Positions 58,539 through 64,000 of a stretch of 64,000 bases of DNA are shown piece by piece. The stretch is taken from the NCBI GenBank assembly GCA_965116445.1, contig OZ220688.1, positions 62,001 to 126,000 of the forward strand, given 5' to 3'. Under the pieces are notes generated by a model, which searched no databases, had not been told where the DNA came from, and was given only the letters and a program-made list of their open reading frames with translations. Each line of letters starts with the position of its first letter. Positions within the stretch are counted from its first letter, which is position 1. Source of the DNA: Multivorans sp965116445. Lineage in GTDB: Bacteria > Acidobacteriota > Thermoanaerobaculia > Multivoradales > Multivoraceae. Made by a program: the position numbers and the translations under genes.

Positions 58539-59152
58539 GCCTGGAGCAACTCAAGCGGGATTTTGATCGGGACGGCTACGTCGTTCTGCGCGGCTTTCTT
58601 TCGGGCGAAGAGCTCGACGAGCTGCGCGCTCATACCGAGCGTTCCCTGAAGGAGGTCGAGACGGGGGAGGAGTATCCGGGCGTTGCCAAGAACCTGAACA
58701 AACTGGATCCCTGGTTTGAAGAGCAACTCCAGCGCGGGAAGCAGAGGAAGCTGATCTCCGCCCTGCTGGAAGACGACCTGGAGCCGGCGTCGGCTGGCTG
58801 GTTCGCACGGCTGCCCGGGGAGACGTCCGGGATCAGGCCTCATCTCGATGCCGTGGGGCACCGGCGAAAGGGCGCGACGATGTGGATCGCCCTCGACCGC
58901 GCTGACAGAGGCAACGGCTGCCTCTACTACGCGCAAGGCACGCACCGGCTGAACCTGCCGCCTCGCGTCGGCCTTCCCGGCTTCAGCGCCGAGTCCGAAG
59001 AGGCGGTCGCGGTCGAGGTCGAGCCGGGCGACGCCACGATTCACAGTTCGCTCACGGTGCACTGGTCGGAGGCGAATCGCAGCCAGCGGCCGCGCCAGGC
59101 GATCACTTACTTCTACTGGGCGGTTTCGCCCGCAGGGGGAATCGACGAATGA
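58535..59152 (+). CDS. phytanoyl-CoA dioxygenase (PhyH)-family oxygenase
   Basis: 205 residues, starting in the ATGA overlap with the MFS gene. Fe(II)/2-oxoglutarate dioxygenase fold: GYVVLRGFLSGEELDELRA at the start, metal ligands H103 and D105 (RPHLD), distal H176 (TVHWSEAN), and R185/R187 for 2-oxoglutarate. Shorter than human PhyH (about 300) but usual for bacterial members. Probably hydroxylates the compound taken up by the adjacent transporter (inference). Confidence 0.85.
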   Translation: MSLEQLKRDFDRDGYVVLRGFLSGEELDELRAHTERSLKEVETGEEYPGVAKNLNKLDPWFEEQLQRGKQRKLISALLEDDLEPASAGWFARLPGETSGIRPHLDAVGHRRKGATMWIALDRADRGNGCLYYAQGTHRLNLPPRVGLPGFSAESEEAVAVEVEPGDATIHSSLTVHWSEANRSQRPRQAITYFYWAVSPAGGIDE

Positions 59153-60447
59153 TCGAGATGTTGAGTCGGCGCGGCTTCTGCCGCGCTAGAGCCTGCTTCA
59201 GAGCCCTTCTCGTCGCGGTGGCCGCGTCGACGATCGCCTGGACGGCGCTTCCCGCAGACGAGATTCTAACAGCCTCGCCGGAAGAGGTGGGCATGTTGAG
59301 CGAGCGCCTGCGCGAGATCGACGCCGTCATCAAGCGGCACATCGACGCCGGCGAGATTCAGGGCGCGGTCACGGCCGTGGCCCGGCGCGGCAAGGTCGTC
59401 CACTTCAAGGCGTACGGGCTGATGGACGTCGAGCGAGCCCGGCCGATGGAAAAGGACTCGATCTTCCGCATGGCCTCCTCGTCGAAGCCGGTGCTCGGGG
59501 TGGCAGCGATGATCATGATCGAGGAGGGGCGTTTTCGACCGGCGGACGAGGTCGCGGAGTACCTGCCCGAGTTCGCTGACATGCAGGTTGCCGTGCTTAA
59601 GGAACCGGCGAACGAGGACGTGAGTCCGGCGTTCGCGGCGCCGGGGCAGGCGCCGGAGCATCGCCTCGTGCCTGCAAAGCGGCCGATCACCATCCATGAC
59701 CTGCTGACGCACACCTCCGGACTCGGCAGTTACGGCCTGGGCACGGCGGTCGCCGGCCTCCCGAACGTCGGCCCGGAGGACACCCTGTTGACGCGCGTCC
59801 CGCTCTACGCGGGCATGCCGCTCGACTTTCAGCCGGGCTCGCGGTGGGGCTACAGCCCGCGCATCGGACACGATGTGGTCGCCCGGATCATCGAGGTCGT
59901 TTCGGGCGAGTCCTACGACGAGTTCCTGCGCAAGCGGATCTTCGAGCCGCTCGGCATGAAGGACACGCACTTCTTCCTGCCGACCGGGAAGGTGCAGCGG
60001 CGGGTCGTGATTCACGGTCTCGACGCGAAGTCGAAGGGCTGGGGCAAGCCGAGCCGCTACCCCTCGGCCTCCGGTGGACTTTCCAGCACGGCCGACGACT
60101 ACCTCCGCTTCGAGCAGATGCTCGCGAACGGCGGCGAGTTGTTCGGGAACCGCATCCTGAGCGCGGAGTCGGTTGCCCGGATGGCGAGCAACCAGGTGGG
60201 CGAGCTCTACGGCGGCAAGGGCAAGCAGCCCGGCTCGGGGTTCGGCTACGGCGTGTCTGTCCTGCTCGACCCGGTTGCCGCGAAGAGCAGCCGCGGCAAG
60301 GGTTCCTTCGGCTGGGGCGGTGCGTTCGGCACCGTGTCCTGGACCGATCCGGCGAATGAGATCACGGCGGTGCTGTTGGTCCAACAGGGCAGCAAGGGCG
60401 CGTCGGCCAGCTTCGAGGCCGCGATCCGCGACGCGATTGTGGAGTGA
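59149..60447 (+). CDS. secreted serine hydrolase, beta-lactamase fold
   Basis: 432 residues overlapping the PhyH gene by 4 bp. Signal peptide (ALLVAVAASTIAWTALPA). S110-S-S-K113 is the catalytic pair; the Tyr motif is GYSPRIGHD. The third motif is GWGG rather than HTGG, as in EstB-like esterases. It likely splits an ester or lactone outside the cytoplasm, in line with the transporters and dioxygenase of the same operon. A decayed copy of its end is found at 63515-63610. Confidence 0.88.
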   Translation: MIEMLSRRGFCRARACFRALLVAVAASTIAWTALPADEILTASPEEVGMLSERLREIDAVIKRHIDAGEIQGAVTAVARRGKVVHFKAYGLMDVERARPMEKDSIFRMASSSKPVLGVAAMIMIEEGRFRPADEVAEYLPEFADMQVAVLKEPANEDVSPAFAAPGQAPEHRLVPAKRPITIHDLLTHTSGLGSYGLGTAVAGLPNVGPEDTLLTRVPLYAGMPLDFQPGSRWGYSPRIGHDVVARIIEVVSGESYDEFLRKRIFEPLGMKDTHFFLPTGKVQRRVVIHGLDAKSKGWGKPSRYPSASGGLSSTADDYLRFEQMLANGGELFGNRILSAESVARMASNQVGELYGGKGKQPGSGFGYGVSVLLDPVAAKSSRGKGSFGWGGAFGTVSWTDPANEITAVLLVQQGSKGASASFEAAIRDAIVE

Positions 60448-60468
60448 GGGCGGCGTACACTTGAGCGA

Positions 60469-61869
60469 GTGAAGGTCGAGTCAACCGGGGCCGGACAGGT
60501 CGATGCGGCGGAGCCCGCCGACCCCGCGGCGGTCACGGACTCCAGGTCCGACTATCCCTCGGTGGGCGCCGCGAACTACGGCGTCGTTCTGCTGTTCCTC
60601 GCCTACGTGCTGTCGTTTCTCGACCGGAACATCCTCTCGCTGCTCGTCGGTCCGATCAAGGCGCAGTTCGGGATCACGGACTTCCAGTACAGCCTGCTTG
60701 CGGGCGCCGCGTTCGCGCTGGTGTACAGCTTCGCCAGCTTCCCGCTGGGCCGAATCGCCGATCACTACTCGCGCAAGGCGCTCGTCGCCGGCAGCGTCGC
60801 CTTCTGGAGCCTGGCGACCGCGGCGGGCGGGCTGGCGAACAGCGTGACCTCGCTGTTCGCTTCGCGCATGGCGGTCGGCGCCGGCGAGGCGGGCCTCGCG
60901 CCCCCCGCCTACTCGATCATCACGGACAGCTTCCGCCCCGCGCACTTCGGCTACGCGATGTCTTTCTACAAGACGGGCGTTCGGGTCGGCGGCGGCTTCG
61001 CGCTCGTCGTCGGCGGTCTGCTGATCGACTACTACACGCGGCTCGGCCCGATCGATCTGCCGGTCATCGGCACCTTGCAGCCCTGGCAGGCGACCCTGGT
61101 CACGGTCGGCCTGCCGGGGGTGCTGCTGGCACTCCTGCTGCTGACGATGGTCGAGCCGCGGCGCAAGGAGCTGGCGGTGTCGCGCAGCGGCAGGGAGCGG
61201 CTGCCGGTCGGCGTGTTCGTTCGTTTCATCTGGGAGCGAAGGCGCGTCTACCTGCCGCTGTTCATCGGTTCGTCGATGCTCTCGATGGCGGGCTACGGTT
61301 CCTCAGCCTGGTATCCCGAGTTCCTCATTCGCAACTATGGCTTGAGTCCGTCCGTGGCCGGGACGAGCTACGGCACGACTGTGATCGTCACCGGAATCGT
61401 CGGCATCATGGTCGCTCCGTGGATCGCCAACCGTCTCGCCGCGCGGGGCTACACGGACGCCTACGTGCGCACCCTGCTGGCGACGACGATCATTGCCACG
61501 CCGCCCTCCGTGCTGGCGCCGCTCGCCGGCAGCGCGGTGCTCACCCTGCTCATTCTCATCCCCGGGATGATCTTCTCGGGCGCCTACCTCGGCGTGATGG
61601 CAGCGGCGTTCCAGCCGATCACGCCCAATCAGATGCGCGGCCAGGCGACGGCCTTCTACATCTTCCTGACCAGCTTCATCGGCATGACCTTCGGCACCAG
61701 CGCCCTCGCCGCGTTTACCGACTTCCTGTTCCAGGACGACGGCAAGGTTCACTACTCGCTCGCCACGATGCAGGCGATCTTCAAGCCGGCGGGAGCGATC
61801 CTGTTCTGGTACTGCCTGTCGGCGTACCGGAAGGCGATGGAGGAGGCGGGGAAGTGGGAGGTGGACTGA
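60469..61869 (+). CDS. MFS transporter (spinster/ACS-like)
   Basis: 466 residues from a GTG. Twelve helices; YVLSFLDRNILSLLVGPIKA and GRIADHYSRKALVAGS carry the first-helix and loop motifs of the family. It sits 21 bp after the serine hydrolase. A TACACT box ends 7 nt before the GTG, so it may also have its own leaderless transcript. Substrate: probably an organic anion or lipid-like solute. Confidence 0.87.
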   Translation: MKVESTGAGQVDAAEPADPAAVTDSRSDYPSVGAANYGVVLLFLAYVLSFLDRNILSLLVGPIKAQFGITDFQYSLLAGAAFALVYSFASFPLGRIADHYSRKALVAGSVAFWSLATAAGGLANSVTSLFASRMAVGAGEAGLAPPAYSIITDSFRPAHFGYAMSFYKTGVRVGGGFALVVGGLLIDYYTRLGPIDLPVIGTLQPWQATLVTVGLPGVLLALLLLTMVEPRRKELAVSRSGRERLPVGVFVRFIWERRRVYLPLFIGSSMLSMAGYGSSAWYPEFLIRNYGLSPSVAGTSYGTTVIVTGIVGIMVAPWIANRLAARGYTDAYVRTLLATTIIATPPSVLAPLAGSAVLTLLILIPGMIFSGAYLGVMAAAFQPITPNQMRGQATAFYIFLTSFIGMTFGTSALAAFTDFLFQDDGKVHYSLATMQAIFKPAGAILFWYCLSAYRKAMEEAGKWEVD

Positions 61870-61926
61870 GGGGCGAGTGGAGGTGGCTCACTTTCCGAGC
61901 GTTGCCATTCGACTTCGCTTCACATC

Positions 61927-61955
61927 TTGACATCAGAATGGGCTATACATACGGT
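61927..61955 (+). promoter_or_regulatory. promoter of the VapBC pair
   Basis: TTGACA (61927-61932), 17 bp, TACGGT (61950-61955), then 6 nt to the ATG. The -35 is perfect, the -10 weak. No ribosome site. Confidence 0.45.
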
Positions 61956-61961
61956 GTCTTG

Positions 61962-62240
61962 ATGCGCACGACGCTGACCATAGAGGAAGACATCGCCGCC
62001 AGGATCGAGGAACTCCGGAAGCGAGATGGGCAGTCGCTCAAGCAGGTCGTCAACCTGCTGTTGCGCGACGGGCTCCATCGGCAAGGCCGGTCCCGGGCGA
62101 AGCCGTACCGCACCCGCCCCAGCAAACTCGGTTTGCGCCCGGGCTTCGATGCCGTGCGATTGAATCAACTCGCCGACGAGCTCGAGGTCGATGGGCGTCT
62201 GGAGAGCGAGGCGCGTCTACGGCCAGGTCCGGTTCGCTGA
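61962..62240 (+). CDS. vapB: VapB-type ribbon-helix-helix antitoxin
   Basis: 92 residues: MRTTLTIEEDIAARIEELRK, GQSLKQVVNLLLRDG is the DNA-binding fold. The tail (LGLRPGFDAVRLNQLADELE) should bind the toxin. Its stop overlaps the first codon of the PIN toxin. The ATG at 61962 is chosen because of the promoter spacing and the family's usual N-terminus. Confidence 0.85.
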   Translation: MRTTLTIEEDIAARIEELRKRDGQSLKQVVNLLLRDGLHRQGRSRAKPYRTRPSKLGLRPGFDAVRLNQLADELEVDGRLESEARLRPGPVR

Positions 62241-62689
62241 TCGTTCCAGACGTCAATCTCCTCGTGTACGCGGTGGACTCGGGGAGTCCGTTCCATGCCC
62301 GGGCGCGCGGCTGGTGGGACGGCGTGCTCTCGTCGGAGTCGGACGTGGGGCTCTGCTACCCCAGCATCCTCGGGTTCGTGAGGATGACGACGAATCGTCG
62401 CGTGTTCGCCTCGCCCTTAGCGGTAGCGGACGCGCTGGATCGAGCGCAGAGCTGGCTGGATCAACCCAACGCGAACCTGCTGGCGCCCAGCGGCCGTCAC
62501 TGGTCGATCCTGTCCGACCTGCTGCGGACGGTGAACGTCGGCGCCAACCTGACGACGGATGCGCACATTGCCGCCTACGCCATCGAGCACGCCGGTACCG
62601 TGTACTCGAACGACGGCGACTTCGGACGTTTCGATGGCCTGCGGTGGAGGAACCCTCTGGCCGCGACCTCGAGACGGCCCTCAGCGTGA
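62237..62689 (+). CDS. vapC: PIN-domain toxin VapC with probable CTG start
   Basis: 150 residues. The PIN fold begins IVPDVNLLVYAVD with the first active-site Asp, then E/D positions and TTDAHIAAYAIEH, SNDGDFGRF. The first conventional start in frame is GTG at 62264, which would delete the first beta strand and its catalytic Asp. The codon that gives the family's normal first residues is CTG at 62237, overlapping the antitoxin stop as CTGA. Either CTG is used through coupling, or a start mutation has crippled the toxin. Confidence 0.75.
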   Translation: MIVPDVNLLVYAVDSGSPFHARARGWWDGVLSSESDVGLCYPSILGFVRMTTNRRVFASPLAVADALDRAQSWLDQPNANLLAPSGRHWSILSDLLRTVNVGANLTTDAHIAAYAIEHAGTVYSNDGDFGRFDGLRWRNPLAATSRRPSA

Positions 62690-62721
62690 CAAGTGGGAGG
62701 TGGACCGAGTGGAGCGCCGCG

Positions 62722-63001
62722 TCAGCTCAGTACCCGGTCGATCACAGTCAGCAGGACGCGAGCCGCACGGTCCGGGACTCGTCGACCCTGTTCCCAGTCC
62801 TGCACGGCACGGGCATCTAGTCCGAACCGGTCCGCGAAGCTCTGGCGACTGAGCTGCATACGCTTGCGGAGCGCAACGATGCGCTCAGCCGCTGGATCGT
62901 CGACGATTCGGCAAGGCAGGCGCGTTTCGCCGCGCACGCGAGCACACCTCTCCGAGGGCAGCTTCCACCTCGCGGCCCGTTTCCGTTCGCTGAGTCGTCA
63001 T
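62722..63001 (-). pseudogene. frameshifted Xre antitoxin (HigA/NadS-like)
   Basis: From the ATG at 63001 the frame gives TTQRTETGREVEAALGEV and then loses similarity near 62940. The family sequence resumes one frame over from 62937 (RGETRLPCRIVDDPAAERI, then SRQSFADRFGLDARAVQDWE). A single indel in the 62930-62945 region explains it. The second half alone keeps the whole helix-turn-helix and could still be made from the GTG at 62937. Confidence 0.65.
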
Positions 63002-63097
63002 GAATCTCCCTCTTTCTTGATTCTGCCCACGAGGCGGGAGAGCGCTCTCCGGTCCGCAGGACTCAGGTCGGCCCGATCCGCCTTGGCGTTCCGGCAC
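62998..63097 (-). pseudogene. C-terminal relic of a RelE/HigB-like toxin
   Basis: The minus-strand frame reading RNAKADRADLSPADRRALSR and LVGRIKKEGDS ends at a TGA that overlaps the next ATG (ATGA). This is the usual end and junction of a HigB/NadT-type toxin with its antitoxin. Only about 33 codons remain. Confidence 0.45.
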
Positions 63098-63274
63098 GCG
63101 TCGCGCGCTACGTCCCATCGCCTCGGCGTCATCCTCGCGCTGCTGCAAGTCGACGTCGGCCTCGGTGGTCCTGTCCACCTTCGTAGCGTCGATCCTCCCT
63201 TCGGGAAGGGTGGCGGGATCGCCGGGATTGATCCCGGCGCGCGTTGTGCTCATGGTTCGCGACCTGCTTCCTGT
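63098..63274 (-). pseudogene. relic of a second BrnT-BrnA pair
   Basis: From the ATG at 63253, NPGDPATLPEGRIDATKVDR and QQREDDAEAM match the first 50 residues of the antitoxin at 47803, after which similarity stops. Just upstream, 63239-63274 matches the last codons of the BrnT gene (AACAGGAAG.AGGTCGCGAAC). Everything else of the toxin is gone. Confidence 0.6.
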
Positions 63275-63287
63275 TGTTCTGGGGTCC

Positions 63288-63455
63288 GACTCACTCCGTC
63301 CGGCGTCAGGCCGACCCGCTCGGTGATTGCGTTTCGGGTGAGCTCGGGCTCGTCCCGCAGGTGGTCCAGGATCTGGTCGCGAACGGTCTTCTGGGTAGTC
63401 GGGACAGTTTTCTGGGTAGTGCTTTTGGGTAGTCGGTCGTGTGTTCTGGGTAGTC
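63288..63455 (-). pseudogene. relic of a winged-helix C-terminus (AlbA_2/RecG-like regulator)
   Basis: The minus-strand frame reads TTQKTVRDQILDHLRDEPEL and TRNAITERVGLTPDGV, the winged helix that ends Schlafen/AlbA_2 ATP-binding regulators. It is preceded by short TTQKT-like repeats encoded by the GGGTAGT repeats at 63393-63455. The large N-terminal domain is missing, and the 3' end runs into the BrnT relic. Confidence 0.5.
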
Positions 63456-63514
63456 GAGGCGTCGCCGTCCTGCTCGACCTAGTCGTCGCGAAGCGCGCGC
63501 GTCAAGGAGCCCTT

Positions 63515-63610
63515 CGGCCGGGTGGAGCGTTCGGAAACACTGGACCGATCCGGCGAATGCGATCACGGAGGTGCTGATGGTAGCTGTCTTCACTGGCAAC
63601 ATGCGGCCCT
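63515..63610 (+). pseudogene. decayed tail of a beta-lactamase-fold hydrolase
   Basis: CTGGACCGATCCGGCGAATG and a following ATCACGG.GGTGCTG match the serine hydrolase gene at about 60342-60378 almost base for base. The frame gives WTDPANAITEVLMV against WTDPANEITAVLLV. Upstream GGAGCGTTCGG also matches. Only the last ~30 codons are present. Confidence 0.5.
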
Positions 63611-63613
63611 CGG

Positions 63614-63646
63614 GTATTGACTCCGCCGCTCCTTTCTCAATACTGT
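63614..63646 (+). promoter_or_regulatory. promoter and operator of the MazEF pair
   Basis: TTGACT (63617-63622), 18 bp, TACTGT (63641-63646), 7 nt to the ATG. The inverted repeat GTATTGA (63614-63620) / TCAATAC (63637-63643) spans both boxes, a good place for the antitoxin to block polymerase. Confidence 0.55.
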
Positions 63647-63653
63647 ACCCAAT

Positions 63654-63887
63654 ATGAAGACCATAGCCGTGACCATCGACGAAGAGACGTTGGACCGCGT
63701 GGACGAACTGGCGTCATCCGACCAGTACTCCAGTCGTTCTGCCCTGGTGCGGGCCGCGTTGGCCGGATATGTGGCGCGCGAGCGACGGCTGCGCGAGGAG
63801 GACCGAGAGCGGCGGATCATTCAGGAGCACAAGGAGTCCCTGGCCGACGAGCTGACAGCCCTCGTCGCTGAACAGGCGCCGACTTGA
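63654..63887 (+). CDS. MazE/ParD-like ribbon-helix-helix antitoxin
   Basis: 77 residues: IAVTIDEETLDRVDELASSD and SRSALVRAALAGYVARERR form the DNA-binding fold. The rest is a long charged helix that would mask the toxin. Its TGA overlaps the toxin's TTG. The ATG follows the -10 box by 7 nt, leaving no room for a ribosome site. Confidence 0.85.
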   Translation: MKTIAVTIDEETLDRVDELASSDQYSSRSALVRAALAGYVARERRLREEDRERRIIQEHKESLADELTALVAEQAPT

Positions 63888-64000
63888 AGCGGGGGGCCAT
63901 CTACCGGACCCGGGAACGGATGCCTGAGAGGGGTGGCAAGCCCGGCTTCTACGTTGTCGTGTCACGGCCCTTCATCGCCGAGAACGAGGACATCTCGACG
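63884..64000 (+). CDS. MazF/PemK-like toxin (partial, cut by window end)
   Basis: 39 residues from a TTG overlapping the antitoxin stop: KRGAIYRTRERMPERGGKPG, FYVVVSRPFIAENEDIST. The KRGxIYR start and the VVVSR strand are typical of MazF-type endoribonucleases of the CcdB/PemK fold. The remaining two thirds lie beyond the window. Confidence 0.85.
   Translation, partial: MKRGAIYRTRERMPERGGKPGFYVVVSRPFIAENEDIST

Noticed and set aside
63306..63602. Open frame of 98 codons on the minus strand covering the GGGTAGT repeats
   Set aside because: The family-like sequence (winged helix) is in another frame. This one has no recognisable content.

Overview
This is a high-GC Gram-negative heterotroph. 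Signs of an outer membrane and secretome are a TonB-dependent receptor with an N-terminal carboxypeptidase-regulatory-like domain, lipoproteins, Tat signals, two formylglycine sulfatases and several secreted serine hydrolases. The PSD1/DUF1501 pair recalls Planctomycetota, while the TonB receptor style and the DUF2911 and beta-lactamase-fold proteins recall Acidobacteriota. I favour an acidobacteriotal or similar genome but cannot prove it. No rRNA, tRNA or CRISPR array was recognised, and there is no phage backbone.

Layout. 0-4.4 kb: secreted esterase downstream of a TonB receptor. 4.5-16 kb: three large ABC exporters with a WD40 protein and a chimeric GH32-like protein; an IS110-family element (IS1111-like) sits between the first two exporters. 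16-19.5 kb: peptide-type ABC importer (binding protein and two permeases, no ATPase). 19.5-22.5 kb: three orphan antitoxins, a small secreted protein and a sulfatase. 22.6-28.2 kb: an orphan GHKL ATPase, a DUF2911 protein, a class III aminotransferase and a Tat-secreted glycosidase-like protein. 28.2-29.7 kb: VapBC and a broken Xre-RES pair. 29.7-38.8 kb: two nearly identical sodium:solute symporters around a transposase relic, then DUF1501 and PSD1 genes. 39-48 kb: a double serine hydrolase, a D-aminoacylase-asparaginase fusion, a GSA-type aminotransferase, a sulfatase, an SDR relic and a BrnTA pair. 48-56 kb: serine hydrolase, S9 peptidase, membrane protein, a cytochrome/monooxygenase-like protein and the second, identical IS copy. 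56-62 kb: LLM oxidoreductase divergent from an MFS - PhyH - serine hydrolase - MFS run. 62-64 kb: VapBC, a graveyard of broken toxin-antitoxin genes, and MazEF running off the end.

Three themes connect the window. First, a dispersed palindromic (REP-like) repeat occurs about ten times, keeps its stem by compensatory changes, and is read in frame into two proteins. Both IS copies sit at exactly the same position of this repeat, and the IS right end contains segments complementary to both sides of the target, as expected of a bridge RNA. Second, toxin-antitoxin genes are unusually dense and several start 6-7 nt after a good -10 box, which predicts leaderless mRNAs. Third, gene debris and fusions are common: the antitoxin-NTF2-GH32 chimera, the deacylase-asparaginase fusion, frameshifted TA genes and a captured antitoxin promoter. 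This is the picture of a genome remodelled by small repeats and one active IS.
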